A stretch of 64,000 bases of DNA. Origin: Colletotrichum lupini (lineage: Eukaryota > Ascomycota > Sordariomycetes > Glomerellales > Glomerellaceae). Below, piece after piece: positions 10,002 to 20,263 of the stretch. The stretch is from positions 992,001 through 1,056,000 of the forward strand of contig NC_064676.1 of NCBI RefSeq assembly GCF_023278565.1, written 5' to 3'. Made by a program: the position numbers and the translations under genes. The notes below the pieces were generated by a model. The model was not told the origin of the DNA and made no database searches. It saw only the letters and a program-made list of their open reading frames with translations. Within the stretch, counting starts at the first letter, position 1; each line of letters opens with the position of its first letter.

Positions 10002-12516
10002 TTACTCAGGCTCATGTCTGCTTTCATTAAATACAGCGACGATCCATTTGCTTGGTGGCCACACATCCCTTGCCAAAAAGGTTGCCTCCATCCATGCTAA
10101 GTATCTAGACTCGGCATCATCTACCGCCGCTGTTGGGTTCCACTGGCCTCTCTGATTTGCAGACTCTGGGCTTATGGCAGCTAGTATGCCAGTAAGAACA
10201 ACTCGAGCAGACATGGAGTAGATGCTTTGTGTTTGGATGTTGGACGAGGCCGTGCTGGTCTGTAGGCTAACAGCCATTAGACGTAATATGCGCCAGCCCA
10301 GCAGACAGGCCTTGTATCCGATCATTGTGATGAAGGGATCTTCGATTATTTTGGGGGTGAATTCAGGTTGTAACTGAAAGTTGATATCGATGGGTCTAGT
10401 GTCGCGAGAAAGAAGCACAAGAATGCTCTCCAGGCTACTAGCAACACGGATGACTGAGACAGTGTGAGCTGGTGTCTTGTCTCATGTGAAGTCTTCGCAT
10501 GAGTGACAATATGAAGAAGGACTCATATACATACCATCTCTATCTTCGTACACATCTCGATGCTGTTTCACTCGAGGTTTACCAAGTTCCCAGCAAGTTG
10601 AAACAGCAGATGGAAGACTATACTCAACGATGCCGCTCGTGAGTAGTGCCTCTTGGTGGGTTAGATTCATTGCAGCATAATGCCACACGATCCAGACATT
10701 GCTCCATAGGCTAGACTCCACAGACTCGGAATCATCCAAAAAGCTGCTGAGGGGGCATGTTCTAGGAAATGATGGCTTGCGCATGATATCCGACAAGGCG
10801 TTCAGAGCTTGCATGATCGAGGTCCGACTAGCTTCTGAGATGATTGACAAGTTGTTCTTGGACTCACCACACCGCACATTGTTGTATAAAAACGAGCTTA
10901 CCAAGGTAAGGTCACGAATCATCATCAAAATTTGCGTTATGAGCATGAGACATGCGAAAGATGAGTGCCAGAGTAATCGCAGAGGCCGGTCTTGCGGGTT
11001 GGGATTCATCAAGTACATGAGACTTGCATACAGATCGCCGTGCGCCGGGCGTGGGTCGCCATTGGCTTCATAGTCGTCTTCTTCGTTGAATGACCCTTCT
11101 TGAGAGACTATGAGGGCTTGCCAGGTTTCGGCTGTGGCAGCTTGCCATGTGTCGTCTTGACACGGAAGTTCGTATTTCAATTCGAGAGCTGCGAGCAGCG
11201 GACGTATGTTACAACAGACTGAGAGTTGAGCATCAAGGTAGTATAGACAGTAAACTACCCTGAGACCTCAAATGTCAACGTTTTACTTCAGTTGATGCCA
11301 GGTTTTCGCGCTGGTACCGCGCTGGTAGGTGGCCATACCGCTTTCTTGACTCGTTGTACATGGCAACTCGCCAGGCGTGCTCGGTCACGGTCATTGAAGA
11401 AGCTACCGAAGGTTCGTTCGGGCTGGAGATTTCGTCTACGCCCAGAGCTATTTTGTCTTGAAGCATCTGGTACTGTCGGACAGCATCAATAAGCTTCCTG
11501 TGGATCTTGAGAGCCGTTGAGAACCGGCCATCGTCGCAGCTGTAGAATGCATAGTATTCGAAGAGCAGGTAGGCTTGCATGACCCACAACTCTCTGAATC
11601 TTACCCGCCGGCTCTCGAGAACCTATAAATCATTCTACCGCTCAACATTTGTACGAAGTCATTCTTGTATGCTCACTTACGTATAGGTCCAGAGACTTCA
11701 GGCCCGAAGAGAACAATGTAGCGCTTATCTCCTGGTCTGAACCTTGAGCTTGATAAATAGCCCCAAGGCAAACAATCGCTTGTATCAACGGCTCCTGAGC
11801 CGTATCAAGGTCGAATGTTGGCTTGTGTAGAAGCGGGAACGTGGGCTGAAAACGATCGAAGTAAGCTGATACAAATTGAGGAAGTTTGAACAACCATGAA
11901 ATGCCTCGTGATGCGGAAATTTGTGAAATCGATATTGACTGAGCCATTGACAAAATTTAGATTGAAAATCTGTCGGGTTTGATGAACGGAGCACCTACAC
12001 CTTCGCCGTTTGAACGATCAGTTAAGCAGTTCGCATCCGCTGGTCTGTTTGTTTCTTTTGTTGGTTCGTCGGCTGGCGCAGCATGACTGGCGACATGGAT
12101 TGTCTCGTCATTGCGATCGGGGTTTGCGTGGTATCTTCTCACGTGGCGTTTTCTCAAATCACTAACACAAGTCAACTCAGACTCTATCAAAATTTTGATG
12201 TAGTTTGATGTTCTAGAAATAGTGCCTACCTTCTGGAGAAGCTGACTTCACACTGTGGACATGGGAATGGCCTCAGATTTGAACGCTGATGTACTGAGTC
12301 CGTCAGCCTGGCTCGTCTCTAGACATCAAGAGTTTTTTATTTAATCAGTACCTGATGCCGTATGACGATTCAAGTTCTCCTGCTGACTGTCAATCTTTTG
12401 TGTTGGGGGCTATCGCTCAACGGGAGAATCACCTGTCGGGTGAATCGACTTGAGCACGCAGGACATTGGAATGGCTTGTCGGTTGATCTGGGAGACATTT
12501 TCACACTAGGCGTCAT
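10002..12516 (-). CDS. C2H2 (two-finger) Fungal_trans transcription factor
   Basis: Eight exons: 12516-12433, 12379-12352, 12293-12230, 12161-11999, 11938-11681, 11622-11339, 11259-10535 and 10453-10002. They splice to 685 aa. The start MTPSVKMSPRSTDKPF leads into finger 1 (CPACSSRFTRQENLNRH..H) and finger 2 (CPQCEVSFSRSDLRKRH..H). Each finger is assembled only after removing introns of 53-68 nt, including a 28-nt exon. Residues about 120-480 carry the Fungal_trans (middle homology) domain (YFDRFQPTFPLLHKPTFDL, FRELWVMQAYLLFEYYAFY). It is nuclear and DNA-binding. It faces the 2OG oxygenase gene across a 1-kb shared promoter with a palindrome at its centre, which suggests it controls that gene and perhaps its neighbours. 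All exons close in frame and no lesion is seen. Confidence 0.88.
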
Positions 12517-13530
12517 GACGATAATAATGTTTCAAGGTTGGCACTGTAAATATGTTTCTGGATTCACTCTTGATTGCCAAGTAAAGATGTATTCCACGAG
12601 GCTTCAATATTCACTGTCGACGATGTCTCACAGCAGTCGTGCAAGCACTGAAGATCGATGGGCATCCCATGATAATAGAGTCAACGTGATAGGACAATCG
12701 TCTTCTCCGCAAATTGTGGGTTTACTATTCTTATCGTTCCCAGTTGCATGCTTGTTCATTGCCCAGTGCGGCCGCATCGGACAAAATGTCCCAAGTCTTG
12801 AACTTAAAAGATCTACCATGGTAACCATCTCAATGCCGATCCCTCGTTTTGAAAGATTCTATACAGCATGACGAAGTCTGAAAGGCTTCAGATTTGCTCA
12901 AGGCAGATGAGATAAGAAGAAAGGAGCTGGCTGGAGCTCACCGAGGAGGAGCCCCGACCAAGGTCGCAGGTGACGGCCTGATAAGCGTCAATGCCGGACT
13001 CGAATGTCTGGGGAAGAGGTGCCCCACTTGGGAGGAGCTCCTCTCACCCACCACCATCTCCTTTACCCCACGAAGATACGATGCAACCTCGGGAATCATG
13101 ACAAACCCGGGCTGTGCGCTCCTCTAGAATGAGTTGAGAGGACTGATTGGAGGACGATTGAGAGGTTGAGGCGATTGGGCTCGCTAGAAGACATGTTGAG
13201 AGGACTCGGAGGAGGAACACGCTCAAGGAGCACCTGTTGCCACGCGTGTAGATTAACGATCTACGGTTCGGCGCTGGCATTTAGGACATTGACGGGGGTA
13301 AGAGTCGCTCTGATAGGTCATGCAGTAAGAGTGCGCTTATGTGGTAACTCCTTTCACAGAAATGCGACTCACAATATAATAACAGGCAGTGAAGATCCAG
13401 TCCGATTGCTCAAGTAATTAAAGGCCATCAACTTTCCAAAAAGCCACATACGGAAAAAGTCCTCTTTTACACCTTCAGCTGTATCAAACCCTATCATCAG
13501 AGGCTATCCGTTTCAACCAGTGTAGAGACT
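12517..13530. promoter_or_regulatory. divergent promoter between the C2H2 regulator and the 2OG oxygenase
   Basis: A 1-kb bidirectional intergenic region with no supported gene. It holds a palindrome (13032-13043), a GGAGGAGC half-site (12945-12952) and further GGAGGA-rich runs near 13207. The 77-codon frame at 12894-13127 is made mostly of this motif-rich DNA and is not a credible gene. Confidence 0.5.
13031..13044. promoter_or_regulatory. GGAGGAGCTCCTCT palindrome in the divergent promoter
   Basis: GAGGAGCTCCTC (13032-13043) is a perfect 12-bp palindrome. It is about 487 nt upstream of the oxygenase ATG and about 515 nt upstream of the regulator ATG, near the midpoint. It matches the sites at 8881 and 15444. 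Confidence 0.5.
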
Positions 13531-14934
13531 ATGTCCCTTCCTCCATTTACACCCGCTCCACCCACCGAGGAGAAGTGTAGGTCTTACCTTCCAAGGTCGG
13601 ATCAATGCATCAACCTTAATTAGCTGACTATAACATGCAAAGTGGACTATGTCAAACTCGTGAACCTCGACCTGTCCAAATTTGACACACAAATCGGCCG
13701 ACAGGAACTTGCAAAGGATCTCTATGAAGCTGCGACTGGTTACGGCTTTCTCACTTTGAGCAATCATGGCATTTCCGATGAAGTTTACGCTCACCAAATG
13801 CAGATAGCAAACGCCATGATGACCCTCTCGGCGGAAGAGAAGGCGCCTTATGAAGGTATTTACAGCTACTTTATCGGTCTAAGATACAAGAATGTAAGCA
13901 TTGACACTGCGCGATAGTAACTCCCGAGGAAGATGCACGGGGACTATATGTTGGGTACAAACCTGCTGGTCCCCTGGGGCGTAAGGGAGGCTTTCCTAAA
14001 CAGCTGGATCATTACAACATTCTGGTTCACGACCCGCTAGACCGTCCCCATCCTGAGGTTATGCGACCGTATTTGCAGGAGACACAGGAAGTGATGCAAT
14101 TCATTCGAACCAACATCCTCAGAAAACTGCTGAATTTGGTAAGCTCGCCCCTTAGCTCCCGGATATGGCTCAGACTAATCATTATGGCACCCAGGTTGCT
14201 ATCATCTTGGAGGTCCCTGAAGAGGTAATGCAGTCAACGCATGCACCCGGGGGTTCCAAGACCGAGTACATCAGATACATGATGTGCGAGCCGCGATCGA
14301 AGGAAGAAAGCGAGAAGTACCGCGATATCTTCCTCTCGGGGCACACTGATCTGGGGACATGGACTTTTCTATTTTCGCAACCCATAGCGGCACTTCAAGT
14401 TCTCGACCACAATGATGGGAAGTATCGCTGGGTCGAGCACCAGCCTCATGGTCTGGTCGTTAACTTCGGCGATGCCCTCGCTCGACTGACGGGAGGCCTG
14501 TTTAAGGCCACTATCCATAGAGTTGTCCGTACGTGATGGCTTGCTGCAGAGATCGATGAGTCACCCGAGCAATTACTAACTCTTTATGTGCAGAGCCTCC
14601 CGAGGATCAACGCCATCTTCGTCGCATTGGAGTCATCTACTTTTCACGTCCGGCTGACGAGCGAGAACTCGTGCCTATCGAAGGCTCCCCTCTCCTTCAG
14701 CGACTTGGTCGTGATAAGCCTATTGATGAGCAGGTATTCTGTATGGCGGATTTCCTGGACGCTCGGAAACATGGGTTCAAGCGTTATGAGTATGATCTTG
14801 ATCGTCCGCGAGACACTCAAAAACACGCCGACTTCTTCGCTGGCGAATATCCTGATCCCGAAGGCCATCAGAGTCTGGGCAAATTCGACAACGTTCCTCG
14901 GGAGGTTTATGTACCCTCTTTGAAGGCTAGCTAG
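13531..14934 (+). CDS. 2-oxoglutarate/Fe(II) dioxygenase, isopenicillin-N-synthase-like
   Basis: Five exons (13531-13576, 13643-13855, 13918-14138, 14195-14528, 14594-14934) give 384 aa. The DIOX_N domain (residues about 15-130, with KLVNLDLSKF and YGFLTLSNHGISDEV) precedes the double-stranded beta-helix core. The iron ligands are H210 and D212 (GHTDLGTWTFL) and H268 (KATIHRVV), followed by PPEDQRHLRRIGVIYFSRP, where an arginine for the cosubstrate carboxylate is expected. The enzyme would couple 2-oxoglutarate decarboxylation to hydroxylation or desaturation of a small molecule in the cytosol. It is divergent from the C2H2 regulator gene and upstream of the transporter, and appears intact. 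Confidence 0.92.
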
Positions 14935-16052
14935 GCTCTAGAACCAGGACATTTCAGACAACAGCTGGAAATGATGAATTTATCATGCCGAATCAGCAGA
15001 AAACGACTGATTGCGTAGCGTTGACCACAAGGTCCCTCGGTTGGGTTTATGCCATTGTACCCTAGTTCACACGCAGGTAACGCTTCCTAAATTCCTAAAG
15101 AAACCGAGTTACGTAGTACCCTCACCATGCTATTAGACTCGAGACAAAATGCTATGAAAGTCTCATACATCCTATGGCGTCAATACATCCATCTCTAGCC
15201 TTTTTTCATTCCTGGTCTGTTCCAGATCATTCATGGGGGAATGCAAGCATAAATCACTGGCAGAAAAGAAACCAAGGATGATTAGGCGCGTTCAACTGGA
15301 ATCGACCACACTCTCATTCATTGTCAGCCTGATAACCGAGTTAATGATAACCCTGAGTGGTTTTGGGCTACCTACCTGGAACACACAGCGCGGTGTAAGA
15401 TATGTTGATATCACCTTGCGTCAATATTGTGTCGAGATCGACGGGAGGAGCTCCTCCAAGAGGGTGATCCACTCACCCATCTCAACACACGGTCTTGGCT
15501 TCCAGCCTCGCACATGCACGTAACGATGGCACTGGGGGGGTTGAAATAGCCCGCTTATCGTAGAGTCAGCAACAACAGTCGGACAGCTTGGCATTAGCGC
15601 ATGTTCGAAATGAAAGTGTGGCGGCCTAGTTCTCTATCTACCTTACCTTATGGACGAGATACTTCAAGACTTCCAAGCTTTTTTGCCTTACTCACTCTGG
15701 GTAATTGGTATTTGGCAAGTAGTATCTCTCAAGACCCCCAAGTTTTGCTGAGCCCTGATAACGGAAGTTTCTTAAGGGGGCGGGGCACCATCCTCTTATC
15801 CCTTAGCCAAGCATGCTTTCCCATATTCAGGGACGAGGCGTCTTGGAGTAGCAGATAAGCCAATAACGGCGACTTCATCTAGATGACAGTGCACCAAAGG
15901 CAGTTGGACATAAGAAGAGCTCTCCAACCTTTCCTTCATAAGCGCCCATCAGCTGTCGAGTGCGCATGAATCCCAGCCCTTGCCCAGCACCTATTAGTTC
16001 TTTGTTTCACTTCTCGCATTACCAGCGGAAGCAAGATACTTCGATAGCTACA
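14935..16052. other. intergenic region upstream of the MFS gene
   Basis: No gene supported. It holds the perfect GGAGGAGCTCCTCC palindrome (15444-15457), about 600 nt before the transporter start. Confidence 0.5.
15444..15457. promoter_or_regulatory. perfect 14-bp palindrome GGAGGAGCTCCTCC
   Basis: A self-complementary 14-mer between the 2OG oxygenase and the MFS transporter. It is the most complete copy of the element also found at 8881 and 13031. As a regulator binding site it is a candidate only. Confidence 0.5.
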
Positions 16053-16774
16053 ATGGGGTTCTTCTCATCATTGAGAAAGCACTTCAAGGGTGCTTCAACT
16101 CCATTGGAGAGGAAACTTGTTCTCAAGTTGGACTTCTTCATTCTTACTTTCTGCTGTTTAGGTATGTTCATGCCCGTCAACCTCTATGGTGTGATTGCCG
16201 TTTCTAACGTTGAACAGCATATTTCATGTGAGTCAATGGCTCAACAACATTCAATGTTAATAACAGAGGTGCTGACGAATGCGACTCGGATCAGGAATTA
16301 TCTCGACAGAGCCAGCATAACCCAAGCATATGTTTCTGGAATGCGAGAGGACTTGGGCTTCAAAGGTGCTCAACTGACTGTCGTAACGACTCTTTATGCG
16401 ACAGCGTATCTCATGTGAGTTCTCGGAGCCCTGCAAGACGCACCAGATATTGGGGACCGAATTACTGACCTCTCATTGCCACTCCATAGAGGCATTGTCC
16501 CCAACAATTTGCTCTTGACTTATTTTAAGCCTCGAAACTTCTTCCCCTTTATGATCACAACCTGGGCAGGAATTACTATGCTAAACGCGGTGGCGAAGAC
16601 TCCGCAGCACCTCATGGCTATCCGAATCTTCCAAGGGTACTTTGAATCATGCATCTTCGCCGGAACCCAGTACATTCTGGGATCATGGTATACTAAGAAG
16701 GAGCTTGGCCAGCGCACAGGATTCTTCACCGCCAGTGGTCTAGCTGGTGGTATGTTTGGTGGCTTCCTCCAAAG

Positions 16775-17203
16775 CAGCGCTTATACCCATACAAACAAAT
16801 CAAATATGAGGTTCATATTTGATTGTTTGGCTGATTTCTCGCGCCATATTCGATTGTTTGACTTATTTAACCAATATTTGATTAATTTGATTGAATTTTC
16901 TATAGCCCATTTAGAGGAGGAAATAGTGCAGCAGATTCTGCGCCGGAGGCGCGGAATTTTTTAGGGTGGGTCCACTTTAATTCCGGAGGTCCGGTGTTCG
17001 AATCCGGGTCCGGGCGGCCCCTTTTTTACCGTATTTTCTCAGTATATTATTAGTATATTCGGGCCCACCCTTAGATTCTAGATTTGATCAAATATACCAA
17101 ATATACGGGCTGGAATATTTGATTATTTAACTTGCTGAAATTCCTATATTTGACTGTTTGTTTGACTTATTTGTTTGATTGATTTGAATGGGTATGTGCG
17201 CTG
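16775..17203. mobile_element. hAT-family MITE with 8-bp target duplication
   Basis: The ends are CAGCGCTTATACCCAT and the inverse of CAGCGCACATACCCAT. The flanks are CTCCAAAG at 16767-16774 and again at 17204-17211. An 8-bp duplication with CAG-starting terminal inverted repeats is the hAT signature. Both ends match the ends of the 3.2-kb element at 39917-43134 over at least 60-90 bp, in opposite orientation, allowing for C-to-T/G-to-A changes there. It encodes no complete transposase. Its right half holds a tRNA-like B box (TTCGAATCC) followed by TTTTTT. The element is not RIP-mutated. Confidence 0.88.
16991..17026 (+). ncRNA. tRNA-like B-box fragment within the MITE
   Basis: GGTGTTCGAATCCGGG reads like a T arm with a Pol III B box and is followed by a GC-rich stretch and a six-T run (Pol III terminator). 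No complete cloverleaf can be drawn, so it is a tRNA-derived module, not a working tRNA. Confidence 0.4.
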
Positions 17204-18469
17204 CTCCAAAGTGGCATCCATTCGTCTATGAATGGCCTCCATGGTCTGCCAGGTTGGAAATGGCTGTTCATTGTGAGTTCAGGACTAATGCCTATGTCTG
17301 TCTATCGAGATTTCTTGCTGACTGCGCCCAGATTTCTGGCATCATCACGCTGCCCGTCGCTGTGTACGGATACTTCTTCTTCCCCGATACACCTCATACG
17401 ACCACGGCATTCTACCTAAGCCAAGAAGAAATCGCTCTTGCAAGAGAGCGGGTGCCGATTCACGAGGTTGACAAGACGGAGAGTATTCTCTCCAAGTCTT
17501 TTCTATCTAGAGTAGTACACTCCTGGTACTTCTATGCCTTTTGTTTCCTGTGGATTTTAGGCAATTGCTCCGAATCGCAGTCCAATCAGTCGCTTCTCAA
17601 CCTCTATATGCAGGCTCATCCAACAGAGAAGTACAATCTCTACCATCGCAACAACTACCCCACCGGTGTACAGGCCATGGGCGTGACGAGCACGCTGTTG
17701 TGGGCCACATAAACAGATATTTGGGGTAGGCGGTGGCTGTCGGGATACTACGTCTCCTTCACGGCTATTGCTAATGCCGCAATCATTCTCGCGCCAACTT
17801 CGACGGCAGCCAAATTTGGGGCCTACTACTGGGCTGGCTCGATCTATTGCATCCAAGCCACTTTCTTTGCGTGGGCCAATGACTCGATGCGAAATGAATC
17901 ACCGAGACTACGATCGTGCGTTATTGCATGCATGAACGCGGCTGGCAACTGCTTCCAAGCTTGGTGGCCACTAATTTTCTACAGAGCCGATGACGCTCCA
18001 GAGTTCAAGGTGTGTAGAAAGAGCTGTCCTTCGTCGAGACCGGAGACTTGACCCTCAGGATCATGCTGACAGTACGATAGAAAGGAATGATTGTCATGAT
18101 TGCTGTAGGAACGACCATGGCGATTTGGGTCACCGTTCTTATTCTAGTCGAAAAGCGGCGAGCCAAGACGGAGCTTCAAGTCATCGAGGCTGTTGTGGAA
18201 GAGCAAAGTCTGGGGTCAGAAGGGCCTACGAAGCTTGACTCTGCTAAGTTGGATAACCAAGTTTCCGATGTTAAACCGACTTTACACTGAGGAGATGTAC
18301 TGGCCCCCAATATTATGCGCATTATGAGTTGTGACGTCTTGACATGGCACAGATATCATTGCATGAACCGCGAGTATCGAGCCAAGAGGTGCCAACATTA
18401 GGTAGCCGAGGTATCACATTACAATTTATTACTCTCAAAGTATACTCTTTATCGGAACTTCTTCCAACT

Positions 18470-19681
18470 TCAAGCCTCAACAGTATTCTTGCTCACAACG
18501 CCCCTGGCAAATTCTCCGAATGTGATATGCTGCTCTGAATCAACCTCCTCGCCGAGATTCGGCTGAGTAAACACCGCCAGAGTGTTCCTCGCAACCCGTC
18601 CATTACTCATAGAAGGTCTCACGCCTCTCACAAAGTGCGGCACTGCCTTGAACTTGCCCTTTGTGATCCGTTCGAGTGCCTCGCCAGTCTGGAAAGCAAT
18701 GCAATCTCTAGGAATCTTCACCTGCACAGTGTCCCCTGTCCTAGACTTGATGTAAAGTCCAGCCAGAGGATCAGGGCTTCCTGCCATTTCCTCGAGCGCA
18801 GATAGTCCTGCGGTGTCTTTCGCGTGTGAAACTGAATCCGACGGCGTCTTGTGCTCATCGACGAACATTGCGGATGTCAAGGCTGTCAGAACCGAGTGAT
18901 CGAGGTGCACGCCGCACCAGTCGTCCTCATTATCACTCGAGCCCTCCTGAGATTGAGGGTAATAGTGCAGCAATCTGGCCTTAGTGGTGTTGCTCGTGCT
19001 GACAACGTGCTCGACGTAGCCCTTCGTGTACCCCTCGATTTCCCGCTCAGCATATTGATCGCACGCACGTGCAACAAGAACAGCTGTGTCAATCAATAGC
19101 CTGCACAGGTCCTCTAAGCTGCGTTTGAATCCTGGGAGAACCTGTTCTTCGGGCCATATGTTTGGTGACAGATATTCCGGGAAATTCTCGGCCGAGAAGT
19201 CAGGTGTTGGCCTCGCGGCATCTAATGTTGGATCCGTGTAGAAGGCGCAGTTGGCGTAAAAAGAGCCTTTGAAAGTGTCTACTTGTCCGTCTTTGAGTTG
19301 TTCCTTTCCCAGCGACCAGCCTGTCAGATACTTGGCAGCGGGGTTCTCGACCTTGTCTGCATGCCATTGTTAATTACCGTACGTTTCAACTCAACGGAAG
19401 GGTTAACTAATCACCAAGCTCGGCTTTCGGCAAGTTTCCAAGATACGAGGCATATGAAAGTGCTTGACGTCTCAGCTCGGGAAACTCTGGTGGAACATTC
19501 TTGACAACCAGAATCCCTAGAGAATCCGGTCCGAAAGCCTCGACAAGTTTCTCAAAAGGCACGTTTCCTGTAGCTAATGTCAGCCGTGAAGAACGGACTA
19601 AAAGGAGAGGCATTTTGAAATACCATTTTGCAAGTCAGCCAGCGATACCACAACTGGCTGAGCGATTACTGGGGCACTCAT
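18470..19681 (-). CDS. second 2-oxoglutarate/Fe(II)-type oxygenase
   Basis: Three exons (19681-19624, 19567-19415, 19356-18470) give 365 aa starting MSAPVIAQPVVVSLADLQNG. The core carries the H-x-D iron pair in CGVHLDHSVLTAL (H221, D223), a distal histidine in KAVPHFVRG (H311) and an arginine in VARNTLAVF (about R327) for 2-oxoglutarate. It belongs to the clavaminate-synthase/IPNS-like fold but to a different subgroup from the oxygenase at 13531. It is convergent with the transporter pseudogene, with 180 nt between their stop codons. The first exon is easy to miss because it needs the GTATTTC donor. The substrate is unknown. Intactness suggests it may still be used after loss of the neighbouring transporter. 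Confidence 0.88.
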
Positions 19682-20263
19682 GACAAAAGTTATGGGATTG
19701 CGAAAAATGATCAAAGATGGCAATATTTTGCAGCCGATGAATCTAGGAGGGATGGAGAAGGGCGAGGCTGCCGAAGGGTGCCTCCGCGGACTGTATCCTG
19801 TCTTAAATGTATGGCTTTCTGACCCCTATTATTGTGTAACACAATAGAATAAGTTGGAACAACCTTTATGGTGTATCTAAGGTCTTCATCGTCTCATTGG
19901 GTGATTCTTACGAATCTCAGAGGGTTGGACCAGACTAAGTGGAGTGGAGGTGCTGGGACATCTGTAGAACCACTTGCCACATTTGGCTTGTCAACCTTCC
20001 TGGGTCTCGCCCGATTGGCTAATATATACGAGGCTAGCCTATCAAATAAGAGCGTCCGACTTCAACTCAGGAGGAACCGAGCCTATTGGTTGTGACTGGC
20101 TGGTATTTACGATTCTCAAATACTTTCTACTTATACGGGCCGAGGTGCTATTGTCACGAATACCACTTTTCTTTTGTTCAGCATGAGATTTATGGTTGAC
20201 TGTTGGACACGTCTTTTTTTTTTTCTCGTAAGGTGATCATGAAAACCAGGACGCTGTCCTATT
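19682..20263. other. intergenic, upstream of oxygenase 2 and downstream of the Zn2Cys6 gene
   Basis: No gene seen. No GGAGGAGCTCCTCC palindrome is present here, only GGAGG half-like motifs near 19748 and 20070. Confidence 0.5.

Larger units (their letters stand above)
16053..18290 (+). pseudogene. Dal5/Liz1-like MFS transporter, split by a hAT insertion and a nonsense codon
   Basis: Coding pieces are 16053-16161, a 10-nt microexon 16218-16227, 16295-16414, 16490-16774 continued at 17212-17272, 17332-18009 and 18081-18290. Without the insertion and one duplicated target site they form a 491-codon frame for a 12-helix anion:cation symporter (allantoate/pantothenate-permease type). The signature is YFMNYLDRASITQAYVSGM in helix 1 and its loop. 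Two lesions are visible. A 429-bp element lies between GGFLQS and GIHSSMNG. Codon TAA (17710-17712) falls after TSTLLWAT and before TDIWGRRW. CAA to TAA by a C-to-T change is possible. The transporter would have moved a carboxylate or vitamin-like substrate, presumably that of the adjacent oxygenases, but should now be non-functional. Confidence 0.85.
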
